NCBI GenBank assembly: GCA_024919175.1
Contig: CP103804.1
Coordinates: 2,232,001 to 2,296,000 of the forward strand
Source: Clostridioides difficile
Lineage (GTDB): Bacteria; Bacillota; Clostridia; Peptostreptococcales; Peptostreptococcaceae
DNA length: 64,000 bases
Direction: 5' to 3'
The notes below the pieces were generated by a model, which searched no databases, was not told the origin of the DNA, and was given only the letters and a program-made list of their open reading frames with translations. Shown one piece after another: positions 53,020 to 61,940 of this stretch. The translations under genes and the position numbers were made by a program. Every line of letters starts with the position of its first letter. Position 1 is the first letter of the stretch.

Positions 53020-54075
53020 ATGAGTTACGAGAGAAGAAAGACAAGAGAAGTTCGTGTTGGTAGTGTAAAAATAGGAGGAGAAAATCCTATAAGCATACAA
53101 TCTATGACAAATACTGATACAAGAGATGCAGAAGCTACAATAGCACAAATAAAAAGATTAGAAGAAGCTGGTTGTGATATAGTTAGAGTTGCTGTTCCTG
53201 ATATGGAAGCAGCTAAAAATATAAGAAAGATAAAATCTAGTGTAAATATACCTGTTATTGCTGATATACATTTTGATTATAAGTTAGCACTTGAAGCTAT
53301 AGAACAAGGTGTAGATGGTGTTAGAATAAATCCTGGTAATATCGGAAACATAGAAAGAGTTAGAATGGTTGTTGAGAAATGCAAGGAAAAAAATCTAAAA
53401 ATTAGAATTGGTGTTAATGGAGGTTCTTTAGAAAAAGAACTTTTAAATAAATATGGCTCTGCAACTGCTGAAGCATTAGTTGAAAGTGCTATGGGACATA
53501 TTAAGATTCTTGAAGATTTAGGTTTTTATAATATAGTTATTTCTCTAAAATCATCTGATATTTATAAAACTGTTGATGCATATGAATTAATATCAAAGAA
53601 GGTTGATTATCCTCTTCATGTTGGAATTACTGAATCTGGAAGTATTCATAAAGGCACAATAAAGTCTTCTATAGGTGTGGGAGCACTTCTTCTTAAAGGG
53701 ATTGGAGATACTGTCAGAATATCGTTGACAGGTGACCCCGTTGAAGAGGTTGTTGTTGGTAAACAGATTTTAAGAAGTTTGGGTCTTTTAAATGACAAGA
53801 TTAAAGTTATATCATGTCCTACATGTGGAAGATGTAATATAGATTTAATTAGTGTTGTAAATGAAGTTGAGGAGAAGATTGGCAGTATGGAGAAAGATAT
53901 TACTGTTGCAATTATGGGGTGTGCTGTAAATGGACCTGGTGAGGCTAGAGAAGCTGATATAGGTATTGCTGGTGGTAAAGGTGAAGGTCTTTTATTCAAA
54001 AAGGGTGAAATTATAAGAATGATTAATGGTGATAAATTAGTTGATGAGTTACTGGATGAAATTGATAAGTTATAG
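53020..54075 (+). CDS. ispG: 4-hydroxy-3-methylbut-2-enyl-diphosphate synthase (IspG)
   Basis: 351 residues. N-terminal TIM-barrel block with GGENPISIQSMTNTDTRD and NPGNIG, and a C-terminal 4Fe-4S domain with SCPTCGRC and GCAVNGPGEA. It reduces MEcPP to HMBPP in the non-mevalonate pathway, two steps from isoprenoid precursors. GAGGTG precedes the ATG. Confidence 0.98.
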   Translation: MSYERRKTREVRVGSVKIGGENPISIQSMTNTDTRDAEATIAQIKRLEEAGCDIVRVAVPDMEAAKNIRKIKSSVNIPVIADIHFDYKLALEAIEQGVDGVRINPGNIGNIERVRMVVEKCKEKNLKIRIGVNGGSLEKELLNKYGSATAEALVESAMGHIKILEDLGFYNIVISLKSSDIYKTVDAYELISKKVDYPLHVGITESGSIHKGTIKSSIGVGALLLKGIGDTVRISLTGDPVEEVVVGKQILRSLGLLNDKIKVISCPTCGRCNIDLISVVNEVEEKIGSMEKDITVAIMGCAVNGPGEAREADIGIAGGKGEGLLFKKGEIIRMINGDKLVDELLDEIDKL

Positions 54076-54098
54076 TATATAGTCAATAGATATAAGAC

Positions 54099-54162
54099 AG
54101 CTAGATATTTAAATACTTTTGAAATAAACTTTGTTTATGGTATTTAATTATCTAGCTATTTT
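54099..54162. terminator. Terminator between ispG and the DUF3810 gene
   Basis: AGCTAGATA (54099-54107) pairs with TATCTAGCT (54149-54157), with inner AAATAAAC/GTTTAT pairing. ATTTTT follows. Confidence 0.8.
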
Positions 54163-54251
54163 TAATTAAACAAATTTTAAGAGATATAAGAATTCTATGT
54201 TATGTTTCAGTCATATAAATGAGTACCAAAATCTATTTTATATAAGTACTT

Positions 54252-55376
54252 CTAATTATAAGGATATAATTCATAATAAGTTAGCAATAAATCAACCATT
54301 TTACCATAACTTTGAGTACCTTCAGAAATCCCATTAGCTTTTAAATAAGAATTATTAAACTCATTGGAGATTTTATCAATTTTACCTTCATATCTTTGCC
54401 AAAATTCACTTTCATTTTTTAAATCTCTACGAACTGGCTCTGAAATACCAGCAGAAATATCAGCATATGCATTATAATCAACTTTGCTTAAAGCAGAAGC
54501 TGTATAATTTAAAGCCAAAATATAGCCAGAATAATTAAAATCAATATCAGGATGTTTTATTGAAGTAAGATAACCTATAAAGTTAGCTTCATCTTCACTA
54601 GCAAATCCTCTCTGATGTGCCATTTCATGACCAACTGTACAAGGAATATATAAGTTAGGTATTGCAATATTAACATTTGCCTCACCTGTAAAAGGAAAAT
54701 ATATACCAGTTATTCCTGTATAGCACATAAGATGTGATGAAATAATATACTTTGGCTTAGAGTAACTACCACTAACACTAGGTAAAATATCTGAAATTTT
54801 ATCATATCCTAATTGAGCTCTATTTATAACACCTTTATAATCTGTATTAGATTTTACAACACCATTCTTATCTTCTAGTGTAAGTTTTCTAGTTTCATTT
54901 GATTTAGTTACCAAAAACTTATATAGTTCAGAAAGTTCTTTAGTACTATGTTGCTTTGATTGGACAGAAGTGTTGTTTTCTAAATTATATTGGTCAATAA
55001 GGGTAGCCTCAAGTGGAACTCTATTGTAGTTTATACCCCAAAGCACTACAAAAAGGAAATAAACTATTGATAAAATAGATAGTATATTTAAAATAGAATT
55101 CTTTAAAAATATCTTTAAATTTCTACCTTTCTTGAAAATTGTAAATACAATAGAACATAAAAACAAAAAAATAGATATAACTACTATGTACACTGTAATT
55201 TCGTAGATAGAAAATGGAAATATTCCTGAAACTTTACTTAATAGTTGTATAATCGTTTTATCTATGGATTGAGAGTAATATTTTTCAACAATATGTGGAA
55301 TTTTACTTGCTATAAAATTTAAAAACAAAGCAATTGGAAAAAGGATTAAAGAAAAATATTTTATTTTTTTACTCAT
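54252..55376 (-). CDS. DUF3810 membrane metallopeptidase-like protein
   Basis: 374 residues. Three membrane helices in the first 120 residues are followed by a domain with the zinc-peptidase-like motif HEMAHQRGF (HExxH, near residue 240) and a downstream SEDEANFIGYL, the DUF3810 signature. The HExxH domain is predicted to lie outside. A zincin-type protease acting at the cell surface is likely but unproven. GCGAGGTG precedes the ATG; it is alone and convergent with ispG. Confidence 0.85.
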   Translation of the reverse strand: MSKKIKYFSLILFPIALFLNFIASKIPHIVEKYYSQSIDKTIIQLLSKVSGIFPFSIYEITVYIVVISIFLFLCSIVFTIFKKGRNLKIFLKNSILNILSILSIVYFLFVVLWGINYNRVPLEATLIDQYNLENNTSVQSKQHSTKELSELYKFLVTKSNETRKLTLEDKNGVVKSNTDYKGVINRAQLGYDKISDILPSVSGSYSKPKYIISSHLMCYTGITGIYFPFTGEANVNIAIPNLYIPCTVGHEMAHQRGFASEDEANFIGYLTSIKHPDIDFNYSGYILALNYTASALSKVDYNAYADISAGISEPVRRDLKNESEFWQRYEGKIDKISNEFNNSYLKANGISEGTQSYGKMVDLLLTYYELYPYN

Positions 55377-55573
55377 ATTTCACCTCGCAGACTTTAATTT
55401 ATATAAATATATTATATATCAATTAAAGTTGGATTGTAACATAAGTATAGTTATTTATATTTATGACTTTATACTAAATAAATGATAAGTTATAATATAT
55501 TCATATGAATAAACAATTTATGTATAACTAATAATACTTAAAAATATTAATTGTATAAGGAGTAAAAAATATT

Positions 55574-55801
55574 ATGATGATAAAGCTTACTAAAGATAAT
55601 TTTAATTTTAGATTTAAACAATATGAAGGGATGTTTTTTCATGCTGAAGTAAACGAAGGAGAAGAATCAATTAAATACAAAATAACTAAAGATAAAGATG
55701 GAACTGAACTAAAAGAGTTTGGAAGCACACATATAAAGGATAATATGATATATATACCTCAGATAGAAGCATACATAGATTTAAACAGTATAAAATATTA
55801 A
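55574..55801 (+). CDS. 75-residue soluble protein of unknown function
   Basis: Small acidic protein with alternating strands (FNFRFKQYEGMFFHAEVNEGEESIKYKITKD), predicted mostly beta. Preceded by AAGGAG. It overlaps nothing, and the GNAT gene starts 36 bases later (from its chosen ATG), so the two may be co-transcribed. No family is recognised. Confidence 0.7.
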   Translation: MMIKLTKDNFNFRFKQYEGMFFHAEVNEGEESIKYKITKDKDGTELKEFGSTHIKDNMIYIPQIEAYIDLNSIKY

Positions 55802-55837
55802 TTTAAAATGAGGGTTATGTTTAAGGGGGAATCCAGT

Positions 55838-56362
55838 ATGAGTAAAGCATTAGATATAACAATAAGACCAGTAAGAAGGGAAGATGCACAAGCGATTAAC
55901 GAAATGAGAAGAGCATATAATGTTATGAGAAATACACTAGCATTAATGAGTGATAGACTGGATAAAACTATAGCTATGCTAGATTCTCTAGGCGAAAATG
56001 ATTATATGTTTGTGGCTGAAATTGATAATGATGGAGAAAAAAATGTAATTGGTTTTGCTGGTTTACATGTGAATCCATCTCCAAAATTAAGACATAGTGC
56101 AGAACTAGGCATAACTGTTGATGAAAAGTATCATGGTATGGGAGTAGGTCAAAAGCTTATGGAACAACTTTTAGACATAGCAGATAATTGGATTAAGTTG
56201 ATGAGAGTAGGATTAGAAGTAATTGTAGACAATGAAAAGGGGCTAAACTTATACAAAAAACTGGGATTTGAAATAGAAGGAACTAAAAAATATGCTGTAA
56301 TTAGAGATGGAAAATTTGAAGATGTTTATATGATGGGAAGATATAATAAAGATTTAATTTAA
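55838..56362 (+). CDS. GNAT-family N-acetyltransferase
   Basis: 174 residues from ATG 55838, preceded by AAGGGGGAA; an in-frame ATG at 55808 lies before that site. Typical GNAT blocks: TIRPVRREDAQAINEM, GFAGLHV, ELGITVDEKYHGMGVGQKLMEQLL (acetyl-CoA loop) and VIVDNEKGLNLYKKLGFEIEG. It resembles the RimI/PhnO-like ones. The acceptor is unknown. Confidence 0.88.
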   Translation: MSKALDITIRPVRREDAQAINEMRRAYNVMRNTLALMSDRLDKTIAMLDSLGENDYMFVAEIDNDGEKNVIGFAGLHVNPSPKLRHSAELGITVDEKYHGMGVGQKLMEQLLDIADNWIKLMRVGLEVIVDNEKGLNLYKKLGFEIEGTKKYAVIRDGKFEDVYMMGRYNKDLI

Positions 56363-56376
56363 CTCATTCCAATAAA

Positions 56377-56449
56377 AATAGAGAAGTGTAATAGATTATC
56401 TGTTAATAAAGAGTTTTCACTAAAGATAATTTAACATTACTTCTCTATT
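56377..56449 (+). terminator. Terminator of the GNAT gene
   Basis: AATAGAGAAGT (56377-56387) pairs with ACTTCTCTATT (56439-56449), followed by ATATTTT. Confidence 0.75.
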
Positions 56450-56477
56450 ATATTTTAAAAACTTTATCATCGAAAAT

Positions 56478-56624
56478 TTATAAAAACATTCTATATACAA
56501 ATAGAATTATTAGCAATATCAAAGCTACCTTAAAAGCTAGACTAGCAACAGTTTTTATAATTTTTACAGAAACGCCTATAGCAACTATAGCAAATACTAT
56601 TTTAAAGAGTAAATCTATATCCAT
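56478..56624 (-). CDS. 48-residue membrane protein
   Basis: On the minus strand, ATAGGAGG lies 7 bases before the ATG at 56622-56624. The 48-residue product (starting MDIDLLFKIVFAIVAIG, ending LFVYRMFL) has two hydrophobic helices (about 4-20 and 30-44) around a short polar turn KIIKT. It could be a phage-type small membrane protein, toxin-like peptide or an orphan; no partner RNA or antitoxin is visible. Lies between two converging or diverging units with no other gene in 56,450-56,762. Confidence 0.55.
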   Translation of the reverse strand: MDIDLLFKIVFAIVAIGVSVKIIKTVASLAFKVALILLIILFVYRMFL

Positions 56625-56762
56625 ATTTAAGCCTCCTATTCTATCATACATATAGATATTATTGACAAATATCTAGGAAAAAATTCCATCAATATACTAT
56701 AATAAATTGTTTATATTTGTAATTTATTGAGTATACTATTATATAATACATAAAAGAATAAA

Positions 56763-57689
56763 TCAAGATAGTAAAAAAATACTTATAAAAGGTATAGATA
56801 TAACTGAAAATAATGTCGTAAAAAATACACATTGTGAGGCTAATGTTACATTAGAATCATATTGATTAGCAAATATAGCAGTATTTGCAGCAGCAGGCAT
56901 AGAAGAAATTACTACTGGTATAGCTAAAATCATTTTATCATTAACCCACCCTTTTAGAATAAAGTATATAATCACAGGAAGTACTAATAATCTTACAATA
57001 GTAACTAGATATAACCTTTTATTTACAAAACAATCTATTGCTGAAGAATTAGCAAGTAAACTACCAATAATAATCATAGATATTGGTGTAGTCATACTTC
57101 CTAACATCTCAAGTGGATCATTTATAAACTGAGGTAATCTAAGCCCTGTTATAAATAAAAATAAACCAATAACTACTGCTATTGTAGCAGGGCTTATAAG
57201 TGATTTCATTGAAAACCCTTTAGTGGTGCTACCTTTAGATAATAAGTAAATTCCCAAAGTAAAAGAAAACAAGTTAAATGGCAGATTAAAAATAGCAGTG
57301 TAGAATATAGCTTCATGGCCTAGAACTGCTTCAATTACAGGATAGCCCATAAAAGCTACATTTGAAAAAACTACTATATACTGATATATCCCCAAGTCTT
57401 TTGTATCTTCACACTTTAAAATGTATTTTAACAAAAAAGCAATTACAATAGAAACTATATACATAACTAAAGATATAAATAATAATAGTAGTATTTTTTG
57501 TATCATTTTATTATCAAAGTTAATCTGCATAGAACTGATTATCATAGATGGTAAAAAAATAGTCATTGTCAAGTTTGAAAGTTTAGATGTACAGTACTCA
57601 TCTAATAAGTTGAATTTTCTGACAAAGTATCCTACTAAAATAATTATAAATAAAACTGCAACTTGAATAAAAATATTGCTGAAATTCAT
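56763..57689 (-). CDS. AEC-family (auxin efflux carrier-like) permease
   Basis: 308 residues with ten membrane helices in two groups of five, with the family marks YFVRKFNLLDEYCTSKLSNLTM, VVFSNVAFMGYPVIEA and VVISSMPAAANTAIFANQYDSN. Members export or import carboxylates such as malate. GGGGGG precedes the ATG. Divergent from the Sel1/TPR gene across about 190 bases. Confidence 0.9.
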   Translation of the reverse strand: MNFSNIFIQVAVLFIIILVGYFVRKFNLLDEYCTSKLSNLTMTIFLPSMIISSMQINFDNKMIQKILLLLFISLVMYIVSIVIAFLLKYILKCEDTKDLGIYQYIVVFSNVAFMGYPVIEAVLGHEAIFYTAIFNLPFNLFSFTLGIYLLSKGSTTKGFSMKSLISPATIAVVIGLFLFITGLRLPQFINDPLEMLGSMTTPISMIIIGSLLANSSAIDCFVNKRLYLVTIVRLLVLPVIIYFILKGWVNDKMILAIPVVISSMPAAANTAIFANQYDSNVTLASQCVFFTTLFSVISIPFISIFLLS

Positions 57690-57878
57690 AAAATGTCCCC
57701 CCTATATATACATTATATACCAACTCAATAATAAAATCTAATGATTATAAAATTTAAAATTCAATATTACAATATAGTGACAAAAGGTAAAAATTCAATA
57801 TTATAGCATTAATTATGGTTTATAATGTATAATAATGTTTGAGAGAATATATTTTAAAAAATGGGTAGGTAGCGAATA

Positions 57879-59750
57879 ATGAAAAACACAAAATTTTCTA
57901 TAAGAAAAATAAAAAATATATCTAGTGACCCCAAAGTTATACATACTAAGGGAGCTCTTTTTGAAAAGATGGGAAAGACAGAAAGTGCAATAGAATTATA
58001 TAAAAGTGCAGCATTAGATAATTATGTGAAATCTCAATATACTTTGGGAAATATATATGAAAATAAAAAGCAATTTAAAGAAGCAGAAAAATGGTATTCA
58101 ATGGCATATAAGAATGGAAGTGAAGATGCTGCATTTGATTTAGGTAATATGTATTATAGATTAGATGGATATGAGTATGCTATATACTGGTATGAGAAAA
58201 TAGCTACTATAGGATACTTACAAGCACAAAATAATTTAGGTGTATGCCATTTTAAAATGAAAGATTTTATAAGATGCGAAAAGTGGTTAAAAGAAGCAGC
58301 AGATAATAATCTTGGGAAAGCTTGTTTTAATTTAGGAGTATTGTATACATTTTTAGAAAAAGATGATGATGCATATGAATATTATAAAAAAGGTTCTGTA
58401 CTTTTAGATGATGATGCGAAGTATAATTTAGCAATATTAAACGGCAAAAAGAAGGATAATAAGTCTACAGTAAGTTTATATAAACAATTGTATAAATCAG
58501 GTCATATGAAAGGTTGTTTTAACTTGGGTATGATTATGGAAATTAATGATAATTTGGAAGAGGCAGAAAGATATTACAAAAAGAGTGCAGATAGAGAAGA
58601 CATAAAATCTGAGTATAGACTTGCATATGTATATGATAGAAAAGAAGAATTAGGAGATGCAATTTATTACTATGAAAAAGCGATAGAAAAAAATCACACG
58701 CTTTCTAAATATAGACTAGCAAATTTATATAATAGAGAGAATGAGATAGAAAAAGCAAAGTCTTATTATAAAATGGCAGCAGAAGATGATATAACAGAAG
58801 CTAAAAACAATCTAGCAGGTATATATTTTGAAGAAAAAGATTATGAAAATGCTATAAAGTACTATGAAGATGCTATATCTGTTGGATGTAAAAGTTCTCT
58901 TGAGAATCTTGGAGACTTGTATTATCAAAATCAAGAGATAGAAAAAGCAGTTTCGTATTATTCTAGAATTCCAAATAATGTATCTTGTCAAATAAAATTA
59001 GGAAATATATATGAAGATTTAAATAACATAGAAGAAGCTATAAGTTGGTATAAAAAAGCATCTGAAAATGGAGATACTAAATCTAGCTATAGATTGGGAT
59101 GTATATATGAGAATTTAGGTAATACAAAAAATGCTAGAAAATACTTTGAGATGGCAAGTAGTAAAAATCATATGAATGCTCGTATACATTTAGGTAGAAT
59201 TTATTTTAGAGAAGGAAAACTAGAAGAATCTAAAATGATGTTTGACACACCTGCCAATGAAAACAATGTATATGCTCAACATATGGTAGGTCTTATTTAT
59301 GATATGTTTTACAAAGATTATGTTAATTCTAAATATTGGTATGAGAAGGCTAGAGCACAAGGTTGTGTTGAGGCAATATACAATTTAGGGCAAATTTATT
59401 TAAAATTAAATGATGATGCAGAAGCTGAAAAGTATTATAAAGAAGGTATTAAATTTGGTAGTAAGAAGTGTGAATATATGCTTGCAGGGCTTTACTACAA
59501 AAAAAGTTTAGATATGTATGTTTCCTTAGCAGATGAAGAATATGATAACTGTGGAGAAATAGTAGAAGATTTTCCTAAACTAAATATAAACTTTGATGAA
59601 GTATTAATTCCACCATTTAAATTACAAGAAGAAATAGTTGATGAAGAAGAGTATGTTCCAATTTATATATTGAACATAAAAGAAAGTTTAGATTCAATGT
59701 TAGAAGGTCTTGAAACTGAAATGAGTATAGATGAAGAATATGATAATTAA
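57879..59750 (+). CDS. Sel1/TPR repeat protein
   Basis: 623 residues made almost wholly of about 14-15 tandem 34-38-residue Sel1/TPR units (A-x-x-x-L-G-x-I/L-Y-x-x-x-x-x-x-x-x-A-x-x-Y-Y-x-x-A). The repeats form a helical solenoid for protein binding. No signal peptide or membrane helix; the end is acidic (DEEYDN). The start has only a weak AGGTAG site. Its partner is unknown. Confidence 0.88.
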   Translation: MKNTKFSIRKIKNISSDPKVIHTKGALFEKMGKTESAIELYKSAALDNYVKSQYTLGNIYENKKQFKEAEKWYSMAYKNGSEDAAFDLGNMYYRLDGYEYAIYWYEKIATIGYLQAQNNLGVCHFKMKDFIRCEKWLKEAADNNLGKACFNLGVLYTFLEKDDDAYEYYKKGSVLLDDDAKYNLAILNGKKKDNKSTVSLYKQLYKSGHMKGCFNLGMIMEINDNLEEAERYYKKSADREDIKSEYRLAYVYDRKEELGDAIYYYEKAIEKNHTLSKYRLANLYNRENEIEKAKSYYKMAAEDDITEAKNNLAGIYFEEKDYENAIKYYEDAISVGCKSSLENLGDLYYQNQEIEKAVSYYSRIPNNVSCQIKLGNIYEDLNNIEEAISWYKKASENGDTKSSYRLGCIYENLGNTKNARKYFEMASSKNHMNARIHLGRIYFREGKLEESKMMFDTPANENNVYAQHMVGLIYDMFYKDYVNSKYWYEKARAQGCVEAIYNLGQIYLKLNDDAEAEKYYKEGIKFGSKKCEYMLAGLYYKKSLDMYVSLADEEYDNCGEIVEDFPKLNINFDEVLIPPFKLQEEIVDEEEYVPIYILNIKESLDSMLEGLETEMSIDEEYDN

Positions 59751-59784
59751 AAAACCTGATAAAAAGAGTATTTTTAAAATAAAT

Positions 59785-59831
59785 AAAAGCCATTGGAGTA
59801 AGTGTAAATTAATTAACTCCAATGGCTTTTT
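59785..59831. terminator. Bidirectional terminator after the Sel1 gene
   Basis: AAAAGCCATTGGAGT (59785-59799) pairs perfectly with ACTCCAATGGCTTTT (59816-59830); Ts follow. It serves the Sel1 gene and the convergent corA-like gene. Confidence 0.9.
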
Positions 59832-59843
59832 CTTATTAATATT

Positions 59844-60779
59844 TTATAATAGCTTGTTTCTTGACATAAAAAATGTAATTATTATGCATATTATAGAAGT
59901 AATAAGCATAATTATCCAAAATCCATTTGGATTGTCAGAAAATGGCATGTTGGCAACATTCATACCAAAAAATCCTGATATTATTGTAGGTATTGAGAAA
60001 ATTAGTGTAACGACTGTTAAAAATTGCATAACATTATTTTGATTATTACTTATAATTGCACTGAAAGCATCCATAATTCTACTCAATATATCTCCATATA
60101 TTTTAGCCATATCAAGAGCCTGTCTATTTTCGACTATAACATCTTCTAAGAGGTCTTCATCATCTGGATATTTCTTTATACCAGCGGTTCTAACCATCTT
60201 GTTTAAGACCAACTCATTGGATTTTAAAGAGGTAGAGAAGTATACTAAAGACTTTTCTAATTCCAATAGTTGTACTAGTTCTTTGTTTTTCATAGATTTG
60301 TAAATTTCTCGCTCTATTATGATTGTCATTTTATTTATTTTTCTTAAATAATGCAAGTAATAAGCTGCATTTTTATGAAGAATTTGAAGCAAGAAGCGAG
60401 TTTTTTTAAATGTAAAAAAATCTTTAATGTGACCAACTATAAAGTCATTTAAAATCTTAGTTTGTGCATTACAAACTGTTATAATAGCTTCTTGAGTTAA
60501 TATAATACCTAAGGGTATTGTAGTATAATGAGAAGAATTAGAGTCACTTTCGTCTACTGGTATATCTATAAGTATAAGAGTATGATTGTCTTCAACATCT
60601 ATTCTTGAGCGCTCTTCTTCATCTAGTGCAGATTCTATACTTTCTACATCTATATTTAATAAATTAGAAATTTCGTTGATTTCACTATGATTAGGTTCAA
60701 CAAGATTTATCCAACAGCCATCTTCAAAAAAACTAAGTTTCTCTAATTTTGAATCTATAGTTTTGTAATATCTTATCAT
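59844..60779 (-). CDS. CorA-family divalent metal ion transporter
   Basis: 311 residues. A long cytoplasmic alpha/beta and helical N-terminal part (about 1-245) precedes two C-terminal membrane helices. The GMN filter motif is present as FFGMNVANMPF after the first helix, ending with basic residues (MSRNKLL). It conducts Mg2+ (or Co2+/Ni2+) as a pentamer. A possible structured leader lies about 115-190 bases upstream. Confidence 0.92.
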   Translation of the reverse strand: MIRYYKTIDSKLEKLSFFEDGCWINLVEPNHSEINEISNLLNIDVESIESALDEEERSRIDVEDNHTLILIDIPVDESDSNSSHYTTIPLGIILTQEAIITVCNAQTKILNDFIVGHIKDFFTFKKTRFLLQILHKNAAYYLHYLRKINKMTIIIEREIYKSMKNKELVQLLELEKSLVYFSTSLKSNELVLNKMVRTAGIKKYPDDEDLLEDVIVENRQALDMAKIYGDILSRIMDAFSAIISNNQNNVMQFLTVVTLIFSIPTIISGFFGMNVANMPFSDNPNGFWIIMLITSIICIIITFFMSRNKLL

Positions 60780-61298
60780 GGCAACACATCCTTTATTCAG
60801 TTTTATATAAATCTCATCATTTAATAGTATCTATTAATTAACTAATTTATATAACTGAATATAAGTATTAGTTTTAAATTTAGATATTATTAAGTGATGA
60901 AATTGTAAAAAATTCTCTCCGCAACGGACTAGTATCCATTGCTCATCACTCTCCTTATTTATTATTTTATACATGCCTGTATACAAATGAAGTATTTTAA
61001 GCACTCTTTAATATAATACCTTTTCCAAGTATATAAATCAAGTTTTGATTTAGTCAAATGATATTTTTGTCATAATTTACATGTAAAACATAATAGGTAT
61101 ATTTAACCAAGATAAAGTATATATATATTCTGAGTGAAAATATTAAATATATTAGAAAATGAATAGGTATCTATATACTTACTTATTTATAATATATTTT
61201 AATAGAGGAGACTTTATTTTCTAAAGTAAATTCTATAAATAATTTATTATGAAAATAAAAGTATTATCAATATAATAGAATGAGAGGTTATTAGAACT
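60780..61298. other. Divergent intergenic region, corA-like to flavin reductase gene
   Basis: 519 bases, AT-rich apart from the structured patch at 60,893-60,955. No open frame with a good ribosome binding site was found. An AAATCAA/TTGATTT inverted repeat lies near 61,036-61,053. Promoters for both neighbours are expected here. Confidence 0.5.
60893..60950. ncRNA. Candidate structured element upstream of the corA-like gene
   Basis: A nested structure less AT-rich than its surroundings: P1 AGTGATGA (60893-60900) with TCATCACT (60943-60950), and P2 GCAACGGA (60921-60928) with TCCATTGC (60935-60942), the 3' arms being adjacent. A repeated CTCTCC box (60915-60920 and 60949-60954 approximately) flanks it. 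It could be a leader RNA of the minus-strand corA-like gene or an independent small RNA. It does not match the M-box or any riboswitch I know. Confidence 0.35.
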
Positions 61299-61811
61299 AT
61301 GAGTGAATTTAAAGAGATTATGTCAGAGGAAATTAAAAGTAATCCATTTAAGTTAATAGGAAAAGACTGGACATTGATAACAGCTGAAAAGGAAGGTAAA
61401 GTAAATACAATGACTGCCAGTTGGGGTGGACTTGGAGTTATGTGGGGAAAAAATGTTGCTTTTGTAGTAATAAGACCACAACGTTATACTAAAGAATTTA
61501 TAGATAGTACAGATACATTTTCTCTTACTTTTTTTGATGAGGATTTTCGTAAAGAACTTTCTTATTGTGGTAAAGTTTCTGGTAGAGAAGAAGATAAAAT
61601 ATCTAAAATAGAATTTAATGTAGAACATTTAAATAATACACCTTATTTTAAAGAGGCAAAATTAGCTATTATATGTAAAAAAATGCACTGTCAAAAAATT
61701 GACCCACAGTGTTTTATTGATGAAGAGATAGATGAAAGATGGTATCCACAAAAAGATTATCATACTTTATATGTAGCTGAGATAACAAATGTACTTGTGA
61801 AGGAAGATTGA
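61299..61811 (+). CDS. Flavin reductase-like FMN-binding protein
   Basis: 170 residues of the flavin reductase/flavoredoxin group (split-barrel FMN-binding fold): DWTLITAEKEGKVNTMTASWGGLGVMW, a block that holds the FMN phosphate, then VAFVVIRPQRYTKEFID and FSLTFFDEDFRKELSYCGKVSGREEDK. It likely moves electrons between NAD(P)H or ferredoxin and flavin. GAGAGG precedes the ATG. Confidence 0.85.
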   Translation: MSEFKEIMSEEIKSNPFKLIGKDWTLITAEKEGKVNTMTASWGGLGVMWGKNVAFVVIRPQRYTKEFIDSTDTFSLTFFDEDFRKELSYCGKVSGREEDKISKIEFNVEHLNNTPYFKEAKLAIICKKMHCQKIDPQCFIDEEIDERWYPQKDYHTLYVAEITNVLVKED

Positions 61812-61848
61812 TTGATATAGTATTTTAAATAAAGATGAGGATATAAAG

Positions 61849-61911
61849 AAGCTAAGGATATAAATATGTTAACATATATTGATTAGTAACATATTTAAAA
61901 ATCCTTAGCTT
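61849..61911. terminator. Terminator between the flavin reductase and nitronate monooxygenase genes
   Basis: AAGCTAAGGAT (61849-61859) pairs with ATCCTTAGCTT (61901-61911); the inner TAAATATGTTA/TAACATATTTA stem (61861-61897) continues it. Confidence 0.85.
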
Positions 61912-61940
61912 GATAAAAATTTGATTCGTAAGTTTTAAAA

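Noticed and set aside
53646..54086. 146-codon open frame antisense to ispG
   Set aside because: Same kind of shadow; the sense frame encodes the conserved Fe-S domain of IspG.
57879..59750. Repetitive DNA array
   Set aside because: The periodicity is at protein level (Sel1/TPR units of 34-38 residues) with divergent DNA, not a DNA repeat.
59731..60042. Open frame of 103 codons on the plus strand after the Sel1 gene
   Set aside because: It lies antisense to the 3' end of the corA-like gene and crosses a strong terminator; no ribosome binding site.
60780..61000. M-box (Mg2+) riboswitch before the corA-like gene
   Set aside because: The conserved M-box blocks are absent; only an unrelated two-stem element is visible.
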